Below, in pieces: positions 7,686 to 16,554 of a DNA stretch of 64,000 nucleotides (position 1 is its first letter; each line of letters opens with the position of its first letter). A program made the position numbers and the translations under genes. Below the pieces are notes generated by a model. The model was not told the origin of the DNA, searched no databases, and saw nothing but the letters and a program-made list of their open reading frames with translations. The DNA is from Streptomyces sp. NBC_01233 (GTDB taxonomy: Bacteria > Actinomycetota > Actinomycetes > Streptomycetales > Streptomycetaceae), in NCBI RefSeq assembly GCF_035989305.1, contig NZ_CP108514.1, forward strand, positions 7,544,501 to 7,608,500, given 5' to 3'.

Positions 7686-10600
7686 TGGCCGGCCACCTCC
7701 GTGGAGCCGTCCGACTGGATGCCGTTCGGCAGGGTGGTGGTGAAGACCGGCCCGACCCAGTAGTTCACGGAGCCGAAGGTGTTCGTGGGGAACGTGGTGG
7801 TCGCGCCGTACTTGTAGAGGCCGTTGGCGCCGCCCGATCCGTCGGCCGGTGCGACCAGCGGGTAGGAGCGGTGTGCCCCGGTGAAGTAGCTCCCGTCCAC
7901 CGAGTAGTTGCCGTTCGGCGCGTGGTAGGAGGCCACGTACGAGGTGCCGGCGGTGACGGGGACCGGGGTGGCGAACTTGAGCTGTTGCCAGCCGGTCAGG
8001 GTCTCGCTGCCGAAGGTTCCGGTGGCGAGCAGGGTACCGTCGGCGGCCCAGAGGCTACCGGTGTGGGTACCGGTGTTGCCGGGGCCCTTGTAGAAGGTGA
8101 CACCGGTGATGAAGCCGTTCGCCGCGGACTGGAAGCGGGTGCCCAGCTCGACGGAGTTGGTGTCGTCCACCACGTTGGTGGTGCTCGGCGTGGCGGTGTT
8201 CGGCCAGAGGCCGCAGGGGCAGTTCACGGTGGGCGGGTTGGGGCTGGTGGTGAAGTTCCACGTGACCGGTGCGGTCATCGCGTTGCCCCACAGGTCGCTC
8301 GCCTGGACCGACAGGGTGTAGGTCGAGTTCAGAGCGAGTTCGCTGGAAGGCGAGAAGGTCGCGCTGTTGGCCGCGCCCATCACCTTCGTACCCGGGACGT
8401 TGGCTCCCCCGGAGTCCTTCAGGGTGAACACCAGGGTGTCGGAGTCGATGGCCGTGGAGAAGGTCGCCGTCGCCGTGGCCGTGATCTGTGTGCCGGTCGC
8501 CGCGGACTGCGGCGAGGTGGAGGTGACGGTGGGCGGTGTGGTGCTCGCGGCCGAGGTGTCCAGGACCGCGTCGACCCAGTAGTTGCTGCCGCTCGCGGCC
8601 GTGTTCGGGAAGCCGCCCGTCGCGCTGTAGCGGTAGACGCCGTTGCCGCCGTCGGTACCGCTCTTGAGCGCGGTGAGCGGGGCGAGACCCGCGGAGCCGG
8701 AGGCGAAGGTGTTGTCGAAGGAGTACCCGCCGTGCGGAGCGAAGTAGGAGGCGACGTACGTGGTGTTGGCCTTGACCGGCACCGGAGTGGCGAAGTTCAG
8801 CTGCTGCCAGCCCGAAGCCGTCTCGTTGGTGAACGTGCCCGTGGCCAGGCGCTGACCGGTGGCGCTCCACAGGCTGCCGGTGTGCGTGCCCGTGTTGGCC
8901 GGGGACTTGTAGAAGCGGACGCCCGTGATCGAACCGGCCGCCGTGGTGCGGATCTTCACACCGAGCTCCACCGAGCTGCCGTCACCCGCGTTGACGGTCC
9001 CCGGTACCGCGGCCGCGGGCCAGACGGTGCAGGGGCACTGCTGGGGGCCGACGGTCAGCGGCACCGTGGTGACGGCGCCGATGTTGACGCTGTCGTCCAC
9101 CGCGCGGACCTTGATCTGCACGGGGCCGGGAGCGGTCGGCGTCCAGGTGTAGCTCCAGGTTCCGACGCCGGTGGTCGCCTTCCAGGTGGTTCCGCCGTCC
9201 GTGGAGACCTCCACGCGGGCCACCACGCCGCCACCGCTGTCGGCCGCCGTGCCGGTGACGGTCACGGGCCGCAGGGCCGGCACGGTGGCGCCGGCCGCGG
9301 GGCTCGTCACGCTGACGGCCGGCCCGGTGGCGTCGGTGGACGCGGTGGCCGGGACCAGGTTGCCCTGCAGGCTCTTGGGCTGCACCCCCATGTCCGCGAA
9401 GACGTTGACGGTGGCCTGCTGCATCCGCTTGTCCTCGGTGACCACCATGTCGTCCGGGTTGCCCGTCGGCATGTTGGTCAGGCCCCACGACCACTGCACC
9501 GTGCCCGTGCCGAAGACCAGGGCGTGCGAGGTCTGGTCGCGGAAGGCGACCAGGCTGTGCGTCGCGGTGCCGTTTCCGTAGGTGTTGCCGTAGTCCAGCC
9601 GGTACTTGCCGTCCTCGATGTCCACGGTGGTGGAGGACATCTTGATCTGCCCCGGCGGCCGCGCCGCGTCCTCGATGTCGGAGTCCCACTCGTAGCCGAG
9701 CGTTCCGGTCGGGAAGGTCGCGGTCTGCGAGGGGGTCAGGCTCGCGACGGTGGTGTTGCGCCACAGCCGCATCTTGGCGAACGCACCCGGTACGGTGATC
9801 GCGTCCGCCCGGTAGCCGTTCACCGTGAACAGCGTTCCGGTCAGCTGGTTCTGGGGCTGGTACGGACGCCCGTTGGTGGCGCTGGCCGGGTCCATGAAGG
9901 TGCCCGTCCAGGTGCCGCTCGGGTCGGGAACGCCGTTGGGCACGGGGAAGGACAGCTTGGTCTCCTTGTAGCAGACCAGTGTCCGGTTGGCGGTGTCGGC
10001 GCCGTCGATGCTCGGTGCCAGCCGGGTCTTCCAGAAGATCTCGTTGCCGGCGAAGTACGTCTGGTGCTGACCGGCACGCCGGGCGTTCAGGGCGTTGGTG
10101 AACTGCTCCTGCGTCCAGTACTCGTCGTGCCCCGAGGACATGAACACCTTGTGGTTCTGCATCAGGGAGGCGCCGCGCACCGACATGTCGATCCCGGACA
10201 TGTAGCTGACGTCGTAGCCGTTGCGCTCCAGCCACGAGATCATCTGGTACTCGGAGCCGTAGATCCCGTTCTCCCCGCCGATGTCCATCGGACGGTTGTA
10301 ACTCACCTCGTACGCACGCCCGTCCGGTGCGGGACCGCCGCCGTCGTAGAGGTCCTGCCCGCCGTAGTTGTTGTACGCCTGCCAGGTCTGGTCGCTCGTC
10401 TGCACCAGGATGTCGGAGTGGCTGGAGTCGTTGCGGACGACGAACGGGTACGGCATCAGGCCGTTGCCGTCCGCCTGGTCGAAGTTGGCGATGTACAGCC
10501 CGGAGACGGCGTCGGACGGCACGCTCCACGTTGCCGTCACGGGCCAGTTGCCGCAGTCGACCAGACCGGTCGACGCCTTGGTCGTGCAGGTCTTCGGATT

Positions 10601-10987
10601 CCCGCCCTGGGCATAGTTGGCCGGGTAGGTCTGGGCGGCCTGGGCCTGCGTCGACAGCAGCCGGGCGCCGTTGCCCCCGTAGTGGCCCAGCCGGTAGACC
10701 GAGACGCGGTAGGGGGAGGGGGACTGGACCTTGAACTGCACGGTGTCGCCGGCCTGGACGCTCATCTGGGCGCTGAAGCCCTTGATGTCGCCCCAGGCGC
10801 TGGGCGCGAACCAGTCCGACATCGGTGTGCCCGGCTTGGAGTTCTCGCAGACGACGGCGTTCGACGTCGGACCGCAGGGGTCGGCGGCACCGGCTACCGA
10901 GGCCGGCGAGAGAACCGTGGCCACCAGGGTGGCGACCACGGTGAAAAGGCCGTACCGAAACCGGAGCAGCCTTCTCCGCTTGTTCAT
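7682..10987 (-). CDS. Secreted N,N-dimethylformamidase-beta-like protein with Ig and twin DUF4082 domains
   Basis: A 1,101-residue exported protein. It has a signal peptide at about residues 1-35 (basic start, hydrophobic core, AGA-type cleavage site). A region at about 45-470 resembles the N,N-dimethylformamidase large-subunit/DUF6605-type fold (PYRVSVYRLGHYGGNGARLL, SSGHDEYWT). A bacterial Ig-like domain (SPAAGATVPALRPVTVTG) lies near 510-600. The first DUF4082 domain is near 600-750, an SbsA-type Ig domain near 770-860, and the second DUF4082 near 865-1085. The two DUF4082 copies share CPC...W...VELG and ITGV.FYK.P.NTGTHTGSLW. Such proteins recur in actinobacterial polysaccharide loci and may modify or bind the secreted glycan, but no activity is proven. 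ATG at 10987 starts a long operon-internal gene. Confidence 0.82.
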   Translation of the reverse strand: MNKRRRLLRFRYGLFTVVATLVATVLSPASVAGAADPCGPTSNAVVCENSKPGTPMSDWFAPSAWGDIKGFSAQMSVQAGDTVQFKVQSPSPYRVSVYRLGHYGGNGARLLSTQAQAAQTYPANYAQGGNPKTCTTKASTGLVDCGNWPVTATWSVPSDAVSGLYIANFDQADGNGLMPYPFVVRNDSSHSDILVQTSDQTWQAYNNYGGQDLYDGGGPAPDGRAYEVSYNRPMDIGGENGIYGSEYQMISWLERNGYDVSYMSGIDMSVRGASLMQNHKVFMSSGHDEYWTQEQFTNALNARRAGQHQTYFAGNEIFWKTRLAPSIDGADTANRTLVCYKETKLSFPVPNGVPDPSGTWTGTFMDPASATNGRPYQPQNQLTGTLFTVNGYRADAITVPGAFAKMRLWRNTTVASLTPSQTATFPTGTLGYEWDSDIEDAARPPGQIKMSSTTVDIEDGKYRLDYGNTYGNGTATHSLVAFRDQTSHALVFGTGTVQWSWGLTNMPTGNPDDMVVTEDKRMQQATVNVFADMGVQPKSLQGNLVPATASTDATGPAVSVTSPAAGATVPALRPVTVTGTAADSGGGVVARVEVSTDGGTTWKATTGVGTWSYTWTPTAPGPVQIKVRAVDDSVNIGAVTTVPLTVGPQQCPCTVWPAAAVPGTVNAGDGSSVELGVKIRTTAAGSITGVRFYKSPANTGTHTGSLWSATGQRLATGTFTNETASGWQQLNFATPVPVKANTTYVASYFAPHGGYSFDNTFASGSAGLAPLTALKSGTDGGNGVYRYSATGGFPNTAASGSNYWVDAVLDTSAASTTPPTVTSTSPQSAATGTQITATATATFSTAIDSDTLVFTLKDSGGANVPGTKVMGAANSATFSPSSELALNSTYTLSVQASDLWGNAMTAPVTWNFTTSPNPPTVNCPCGLWPNTATPSTTNVVDDTNSVELGTRFQSAANGFITGVTFYKGPGNTGTHTGSLWAADGTLLATGTFGSETLTGWQQLKFATPVPVTAGTSYVASYHAPNGNYSVDGSYFTGAHRSYPLVAPADGSGGANGLYKYGATTTFPTNTFGSVNYWVGPVFTTTLPNGIQSDGSTEVAGQ

Positions 10988-11021
10988 CTGTACCTCATTT
11001 GTTTGCGTGAACCGGGAGGCG

Positions 11022-12137
11022 TCAGCGCAGGGCGCCGCTGAGCGCGTCCGCGACCCGCTGCTGCTGGGCGGCGGTGATCTGCGGGAAGAGGGGGAGCGAG
11101 AGCATCCGGTCCGCGGCCTCTTCGGCGTGCGGGAAGGCGCCGCGGCCCTGACCGAGGTGGGCGAAGGCCGGGGTGAGGTGGACCGGGGCCGGATAGTGCA
11201 CGCCCGCTCCGATGCCCTCCGCGTTGAGCTTGCCGACGACGGCGTCACGGTCCGCTGCGGCGACCCGTACGACGTACAGGTGCCACACGTGGACGTTGCC
11301 CTCCGCCGTGACCGGCAGGGTGACCCGGCCGGCCGCCGCGAGCTCGCCGAGCAGGCCGTCGTAGCGGGCGGCCGCGGCCCGGCGGGCCGCGTTCCCCTCC
11401 GCCAGCCGGGCCAGCTTCGCCCGCAGGACCACGGCCTGCAGCCCGTCCAGCCGGCTGTTGAAACCGGCCACGTCGTGCCGGTACTTGGCGATGCCGCCGT
11501 GATTGGCCAGGGCCCGGACCAGGTCCGCGCTCTCCTCGTCGTCGGTCACCACCGCGCCCGCGTCACCGTACGCGCCCAGGTTCTTGCCCGGGTAGAAGCT
11601 GGTCGCGGCGATCCCGCCGCTGCCGGGGGAGCGGCCGTCGCGGGTCGCGCCCTGGCTCTGCGCGGCGTCCTCGACGATCCGTACGTGCGCCGGCAGCTGC
11701 GCGCTCAGCTCCGCGGTGGCGGCGCACTGCCCGTACAGGTGCACCGGGACCACCGCGCGGGTGGCCTTCCCGACCGCGTCCAGCGCGGCCCGCGGGTCCA
11801 TCAGCAGCGTGTCGGGGAGGCAGTCGACCAGGACCGGCCGGGCGCCGATGCGGGCGACGGCGCCCGCGGTGGCGATGAAGGTGTTGGCCGGCAGGACCAC
11901 CTCGTCGCCCACCCCGACCCCACGGGCCCGCAGCGCCAGTTCGAGGGCGTCGGTGCCGTTGGCGACGCCCACGCAGTGCCCGACCCCGGCGAAGTCGGCG
12001 TACTCGCGCTCGAACGCGCGGACCTCCTCACCGCCGATGAAGGCGGTGTTCGCGAGGACACGGTCGAATCCGGCCCGTAATTCCCCGGCGACCTCGGCGT
12101 GCGCCGCCTTCAGGTCCACGAGCGGTATCTGGTTCAT
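11022..12137 (-). CDS. DegT/DnrJ/EryC1 PLP-dependent sugar aminotransferase
   Basis: A 371-residue sugar aminotransferase: IPLVDLKAAHAEV start, FIGGEEVRAFEREYADF, GTDALELALRA, DEVVLPANTFIATAGA, VEDAAQSQGA, and the PLP lysine in SFYPGKNLGAYGDAGAVVTDD. GFNSRLDGLQAVVLRAKL and HLYVVR complete the family pattern. The family transfers amino groups to nucleotide-linked keto sugars. With the adjacent acyltransferase and oxidoreductase genes it suggests an N-acylated amino sugar in the polysaccharide (WbpE-like role), which is inference. ATG at 12137 overlaps the TGA of the acyltransferase gene. Confidence 0.9.
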   Translation of the reverse strand: MNQIPLVDLKAAHAEVAGELRAGFDRVLANTAFIGGEEVRAFEREYADFAGVGHCVGVANGTDALELALRARGVGVGDEVVLPANTFIATAGAVARIGARPVLVDCLPDTLLMDPRAALDAVGKATRAVVPVHLYGQCAATAELSAQLPAHVRIVEDAAQSQGATRDGRSPGSGGIAATSFYPGKNLGAYGDAGAVVTDDEESADLVRALANHGGIAKYRHDVAGFNSRLDGLQAVVLRAKLARLAEGNAARRAAAARYDGLLGELAAAGRVTLPVTAEGNVHVWHLYVVRVAAADRDAVVGKLNAEGIGAGVHYPAPVHLTPAFAHLGQGRGAFPHAEEAADRMLSLPLFPQITAAQQQRVADALSGALR

Positions 12138-12901
12138 GCGACTGGGCTCCCCATCCGTGTCCCCGGCCACCGGCCGGTCATCTCCCCATCGGTCCGCAGC
12201 TCGTCGAGCGCCGGGGCGTCCGCCGCGCGCAGCCGGCGGGCCGGGCTCCCGGCCCACACCTCGCCGGGCGGCACATCGGCCAGGACCGTGCTTCCCATAC
12301 CGGTCAGCGACCAGGCGCCGACCGTCGTGTACTCGCGGACCAGCGAGCCCGCACCCACATAAGCCCCCCGCCCCAGCCGCACCCCGCCGCCGAGGCGCAC
12401 CCCCGAGGCGAGCGTGGCGAAGTCCCCGACCGCGTCGTCGTGGGTGAGGACCACCTGCGGCATCACCGCCACGTGCGACCCCACCCGGACGGCGGCGGTC
12501 AGCACGCAGTGCGCGAGCAGCACCGAGCCCGCGCCGAGCATCGAGGACCCCGACACCACCGCCGTCGGGTGGACCACGGTCGCGTAGCGGTTCACGGGCA
12601 GCCCCAGGCGCCGCACCACGCGGGCGCGTACGGCGTAGTCGCGCGGGCTGCCCACGCAGACCACCACCCGGGCGGCCCGCAGCTCGTGCACCCGTTCGCT
12701 GCCGCCCAGCACCGGCACCCCGTCCACGTCCCGGCCCTCCAGGGCCGGGTCGTCGTCGAGGTGTCCGATGAGTCGCCACCGCGGCGGGAGGCCCCGTGCC
12801 ACGTCGGCGGCGGCCACGTCCCGGACCGCCTGGGCGGTCTCCCGGGCGAACCCGCCCGCACCGACGATCAGCAGGTCCTCGGTGCCCCGTGGCCCGTTCA
12901 T
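12134..12901 (-). CDS. NeuD/PglD-family sugar O/N-acyltransferase
   Basis: A 255-residue protein with the N-terminal Rossmann-like PglD domain (LLIVGAGGFARETAQAV) and a C-terminal left-handed beta-helix of hexapeptide repeats (VHPTAVVSGSSMLGAGSVLLAHCVL, then GVRLGGGVRLGRGAYVGAGSLV, ending DVPPGEVWAGSPARRL). This architecture acetylates amino groups or hydroxyls of nucleotide-linked sugars using acetyl-CoA. HDDAVGDF carries the catalytic-type His. It is sandwiched between two aminotransferase genes with 4-bp overlaps on both sides, so it probably acylates the amino sugar one of them makes. Confidence 0.88.
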   Translation of the reverse strand: MNGPRGTEDLLIVGAGGFARETAQAVRDVAAADVARGLPPRWRLIGHLDDDPALEGRDVDGVPVLGGSERVHELRAARVVVCVGSPRDYAVRARVVRRLGLPVNRYATVVHPTAVVSGSSMLGAGSVLLAHCVLTAAVRVGSHVAVMPQVVLTHDDAVGDFATLASGVRLGGGVRLGRGAYVGAGSLVREYTTVGAWSLTGMGSTVLADVPPGEVWAGSPARRLRAADAPALDELRTDGEMTGRWPGTRMGSPVA

Positions 12902-14055
12902 GCGCCGGCCTGTTCCCGCAGCACCGTCACCACCCGGTCCTGCTGGTCGTCCGTCATCGTGTGGAACAGCGGCAGGATCAGCGAATCGCGGCTGATCCGC
13001 TCGGTGACCGGCAGCGGCGACGCGCCGTGGCCGGCGTACGCCGGCTCCAGGTGTGAGGCCATGATCCCGCGCCGGGCCGAGATCCCCGCCTCGGAGAGCA
13101 CCGCGAGCAGCTCGTCCCGGCCGATCGGGAAGTCCTCGGCCAGCAGCACCCAGTACGACTGGAAGTTGCCCTGGCCGTGATCGGGGTCGCGGACCGGGGT
13201 GAGCCCCGGCACGCCGCGCAGCAGCTGCGCGTACCGGGCGGCGAGCCGCCGGCGCCGGGCCACGATCTCGTCCAGTCTGCCGAGCTGCACCAGGCCGACC
13301 GCGGCCTGGATGTCGGTCATCCGGTAGTTGTAGCCGACCTCCAGATAGCTCTCGACGATCGGCTTGCTGCTCGCGTGGCGCTGCGCGGCGGACACGTTCA
13401 TCCCGTGCTCGCGCAGCCGCCGCAGCCGCTCGGCCCACTGCGCGTCGTCCGTGGTCAGCATGCCGCCCTCGCCGGTGGTGATCACCTTGCGGGGATGGAA
13501 GGACCAGGCGGCGAGCAGGGCGCCGTGACCGACGGACTTGCCGCCGACCGTCGCGCCGATGCCGCAGGCGGCGTCCTCCACCAGGGCGACGTCCCAGTCG
13601 GCGCACGCCGCGCGCAGCGCGTGCACGTCCGCGGGCACCCCGCCCTGGTGGACGGCGAGCACCGCTTTCGTACGGGGCGTGCGGACCGCGTCCACGGTGG
13701 CCGGGGTGAGGTTGCCGGTGGCCTCCTCGACGTCCGCGAACACCGGTTGCGCGCCCACGTAGCGGACCGCGTTGGCCGTGGCGATGAAGGACAGGGAGGG
13801 GACGATCACCTCGTCGCCCGGGCCCAGGTCCAGCGCGATGAGGGCCAGGTGCAGGGCGGTGGTGCACGAACTCACCGCGATGGCGTGCTCGGCGCCCACG
13901 CGCTCCGCGAAGGCACGCTCGAACGCGGCGACCCGCGGGCCCTGCGCCACCCAGCCGGAGAGCACCGCGTCGGCGGCGGCCTTCGCCTCCTCCTCGCCCA
14001 GCCACGGCACCATGACCGGGACGCGGGCGGGCGGTACGGGATCCTGCGCGCTCAT
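12898..14055 (-). CDS. DegT/DnrJ/EryC1 PLP-dependent sugar aminotransferase
   Basis: A second, clearly distinct 385-residue member of the family: PVMVPWLGEEEAKAAADAVLSGWVAQGPRV start, SSCTTALHLALIALDLGPGDEVIVPSLSFIATANAV, VEDAACGIGA and the PLP lysine in SFHPRKVITTGEGGML. NYRMTDIQAAVGLVQL and ILPLFHTMTDDQQDRVV follow. It resembles the PseC/PglE group for UDP-4-keto sugars more than the first copy does. Having two aminotransferases suggests a diamino sugar or two different amino sugars in the product. Start ATG at 14055; overlaps on both sides are of the ATGA type. Confidence 0.9.
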   Translation of the reverse strand: MSAQDPVPPARVPVMVPWLGEEEAKAAADAVLSGWVAQGPRVAAFERAFAERVGAEHAIAVSSCTTALHLALIALDLGPGDEVIVPSLSFIATANAVRYVGAQPVFADVEEATGNLTPATVDAVRTPRTKAVLAVHQGGVPADVHALRAACADWDVALVEDAACGIGATVGGKSVGHGALLAAWSFHPRKVITTGEGGMLTTDDAQWAERLRRLREHGMNVSAAQRHASSKPIVESYLEVGYNYRMTDIQAAVGLVQLGRLDEIVARRRRLAARYAQLLRGVPGLTPVRDPDHGQGNFQSYWVLLAEDFPIGRDELLAVLSEAGISARRGIMASHLEPAYAGHGASPLPVTERISRDSLILPLFHTMTDDQQDRVVTVLREQAGA

Positions 14056-15080
14056 CGGCCGGCCTCTGCGGCCGCGGTGTCCGCTGCTGCCGCCGCCGAT
14101 GCCGCCGCGGCGTCGGCGGCGCGCTCGGTCCGCCACCAGTCCACCAGGTCCCGCAGCCCGCTGCGCAGGTCGATCCCGGCGGTGAAGCCGAGTCGCTCCG
14201 CGGCCTGCGCGGTGTCCGCGAGCCGGCGGGTCACGCCGTTCACGGCGCGGGCCGGACCGTGCTCCGGCACCAGGCCGTCCGCGCCCATCGCCTCCAGCAG
14301 GCCGTTCGCCAGCTCCAGCAGGCTGGTCTCGGTCCCGCTCGCGATGTTGAACACCTCGTCGGTCAGGTCCGATTCGGCGGCCAGCAGGTTGGCGCGCGCG
14401 ATGTCCCGCACGTCGACGAAGTCCATGGTCTGGAGGCCGTCTCCGAGGATCAGCGGCGGCTCGCCCGAGGCGATCCGCTCCATCCAGCGGATCAGCACCT
14501 CGGTGTAGAGCCCGTGGATGTCCATCCGCGGCCCGTACACGTTGAAGTAGCGCAGGGCGACGTAGTCCAGCCCGTACATGGAGTGGAAGCTGCGCAGCAT
14601 CCCCTCGTTGAAGGCCTTCGCGGCGCCGTAGAAGGTGTCGTTGTTGTACGGGTGGTGGCGCTCGGTCGTCGGGAAGGCCTCGGCCAGTCCGTAGACCGAG
14701 GCCGAGGACGAGGCGATCACCTTGCCCACGCCGGCGGCGGCCGCCGCCTCCAGCACGTTGAACGTGCCGTCCACCATCACCTCGTTCGCCAGCCGCGGCT
14801 CCTCCGCGCACTGGGTGATCCGGATGGCCGCCAGGTGGAACACCAGCTCGGCGCCCTCCGTCACCTTGCGCACCGCGGCCAGGTCGCGGATGTCCCCCTC
14901 GACGACCTCCACCACACCGCTCGGCAGGGCGCGGGCCAGGTTGGCGGTCCGTCCCCGCACGAAGTTGTCGAGCACCACGACCTCGCGTGCCCCGTTGTCC
15001 ACCAGCAGGTCCACCAGGTGCGAGCCGATGGTGCCCGCTCCGCCGGTGACCAGAATCCTCTTGCCTCGTACGCTGCTCAA
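14052..15080 (-). CDS. NAD-dependent epimerase/dehydratase (SDR) of nucleotide sugars
   Basis: A 342-residue extended SDR: ILVTGGAGTIGSHLVDLLVDNGA holds the GxxGxxG dinucleotide loop, VVEGDIRDLAAV the Asp pocket, and YNNDTFYGAAKAFNEGMLRSF the catalytic YxxxK in a slightly unusual form. NVYGPRMDIHGLYTEVLIRWM follows. The family includes 4-epimerases and 4,6-dehydratases acting on UDP/GDP/dTDP sugars. A TTG at 15080 behind a GGGGGCAGGG tract is the only sensible start. The C terminus ends in a low-complexity alanine-rich tail of about 20 residues. It supplies an activated sugar for the polysaccharide locus. Confidence 0.87.
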   Translation of the reverse strand: MSSVRGKRILVTGGAGTIGSHLVDLLVDNGAREVVVLDNFVRGRTANLARALPSGVVEVVEGDIRDLAAVRKVTEGAELVFHLAAIRITQCAEEPRLANEVMVDGTFNVLEAAAAAGVGKVIASSSASVYGLAEAFPTTERHHPYNNDTFYGAAKAFNEGMLRSFHSMYGLDYVALRYFNVYGPRMDIHGLYTEVLIRWMERIASGEPPLILGDGLQTMDFVDVRDIARANLLAAESDLTDEVFNIASGTETSLLELANGLLEAMGADGLVPEHGPARAVNGVTRRLADTAQAAERLGFTAGIDLRSGLRDLVDWWRTERAADAAAASAAAAADTAAAEAGR

Positions 15081-15135
15081 CGCCCTGCCCCCACTGAGTC
15101 GTTCATAGTCATTCGTGTCACGGATCCGCGAACGG

Positions 15136-16227
15136 TCAGCGCCCGGTGCGCAGTCCGACGACCGCGCCCTTGAACTCCAGGCTCCGGGAGGCCGCTTCCA
15201 GGATGTCCAGCACCTTCAGGCCCGCCCGGCCGTCGGTCAGGGCCGGCCGCCCCGAGCCGATCGCCGCGGCGAACTCCTCGACCATGCTGCGCAGCGCCTC
15301 CTTCTCCCCGATCGCGGGCGCCACCATGTCGCCGGTCCGGTAGGAGACGAGCATGTCGCGGCGCTCGTCCGCACCGATCTCCTGCGGGGTGCTCAGCTCC
15401 ACGCCGCGGTCGAACACGGCCACGCGCTGGGAGGGGTTGAGGTCGTCCCACACCAGGGTGCGCTTGGACCCGCCGACCATGGTGGTGCGCACCTTCGTCG
15501 GGGACAGCCAGTTGACGTGCACGTGGGCGATGGCACCGGTGCTCAGCTGGAGCGTCAGATAGGCCACGCAGGACTGCCCGGCCCCGATCGGATCGGCTCC
15601 GTGCGCGGCGACGGCGACGGGCCGGACGTGGTCCGGGAGGATGAAGTCGAGGACCGACAGATCGTGGGGGGCCAGGTCCCACAGGACGTCGACGTCCTTC
15701 TGGACGAGCCCCAGGTTGATCCGTACTGAGTCGACGAAGTGGATCTCGCCGAGTTCGCCGGAGCGGACCATCTCCCGGATGCGGCCCACCGCCGGGGTGT
15801 AGCAGTACGTGTGGTCGCACATCAGCGTGAGACCGCGTTCCTCGGCCTCGTTGACCAGTCGGAGCCCGTCCTCGTACGTGGCGGCGAGGGGCTTCTCCAC
15901 CAGGACGTGCTTGCCGGCGCGCAGGGCGGCCAGCGCGACGTCCAGGTGGGTTCCGGCCGGGGTGGCCACGGCGACCGCGTCGACGTCCGGATCGGCGAGG
16001 ACCGCCGCGTAGTCCGAGGTCGCCTGGACGGTGGAGTACCCGCCGAGCACCTGCCGGGCCCGGTCGACGTTCAGATCACAGAGCCAGCGCAGCCGGAACT
16101 GCGGACTGGACTGGAAGTTGCGGACGAGATTGGGGCCCCAGTAGCCCGCACCGACCACGGCGACGCCTAACGGCTCCGCTCGCCCGGCGGCCTTCGAGCC
16201 GCCGTCCTTCACAGTGTTGGGCTTCAC
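15136..16227 (-). CDS. Gfo/Idh/MocA-family nucleotide-sugar oxidoreductase
   Basis: A 363-residue oxidoreductase: GVAVVGAGYWGPNLVRNF is the N-terminal Rossmann loop, AVAVATPAGTHLDVALAAL and GKHVLVEKPLA contain the catalytic EKP motif, and LWDLAPHDLSVLDFIL is the C-terminal domain signature seen in WbpB/KijD10-like enzymes. Members oxidise or reduce position 3 of nucleotide sugars; paired with a DegT aminotransferase this gives 3-amino sugars. GTG at 16227 has AAGGAAGGGG seven bases upstream and is preferred over GTG at 16251. It is the first gene of the leftward polysaccharide unit, and the promoter should lie in the 327-bp gap upstream. Confidence 0.88.
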   Translation of the reverse strand: MKPNTVKDGGSKAAGRAEPLGVAVVGAGYWGPNLVRNFQSSPQFRLRWLCDLNVDRARQVLGGYSTVQATSDYAAVLADPDVDAVAVATPAGTHLDVALAALRAGKHVLVEKPLAATYEDGLRLVNEAEERGLTLMCDHTYCYTPAVGRIREMVRSGELGEIHFVDSVRINLGLVQKDVDVLWDLAPHDLSVLDFILPDHVRPVAVAAHGADPIGAGQSCVAYLTLQLSTGAIAHVHVNWLSPTKVRTTMVGGSKRTLVWDDLNPSQRVAVFDRGVELSTPQEIGADERRDMLVSYRTGDMVAPAIGEKEALRSMVEEFAAAIGSGRPALTDGRAGLKVLDILEAASRSLEFKGAVVGLRTGR

Positions 16228-16554
16228 AGCGTTCCCCTTCCTTCCGCGCACGCCGACCGGCGTGCCGACACCTCATGGCCGGGGCGCGTGGGATGGAGGG
16301 GTAGGCCGTCGAGGGCAGGCCGGACGCCTGCGCGACCCGTGCATGACCAGCTCAACGGTGATGGCCCCCCACAACCGATGCTTTGCGTGATTCCGCGTAC
16401 TACCCCCCGGCCGGCTGCATGTTCCCCCAAGCAGCCGAACCCGTACCTCCTGCCGAAACCGCTCGGCGCCGCTCAATCTAGTCCACCGGGCGTACCCCCG
16501 GGCAGAGTTGACGGAATCGCCCGGCGCGGGTGGTCGACCGTGCATACTGCCCGG
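16228..16554. other. Divergent intergenic region
   Basis: A 327-bp gap between divergent polysaccharide and glycosyltransferase genes, with lower coding bias than its flanks. It must hold the promoter of the leftward locus. A TTGACG hexamer lies at 16508, but no well-spaced -10 box follows, so I do not assign a promoter. Runs of C/G (CCCCCC) occur; no convincing gene or repeat is present. Confidence 0.4.

Noticed and set aside
7871-11041. A 1,056-residue frame on the plus strand over the DUF4082 gene
   Set aside because: Val/Gly/Arg-rich shadow; the minus strand shows a signal peptide and repeated domains.
16508-16550. TTGACG as a -35 element with TACTGC as -10 for the glycosyltransferase at 16555
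   Set aside because: The spacing is about 30 bp, much longer than a sigma-70-type promoter allows.
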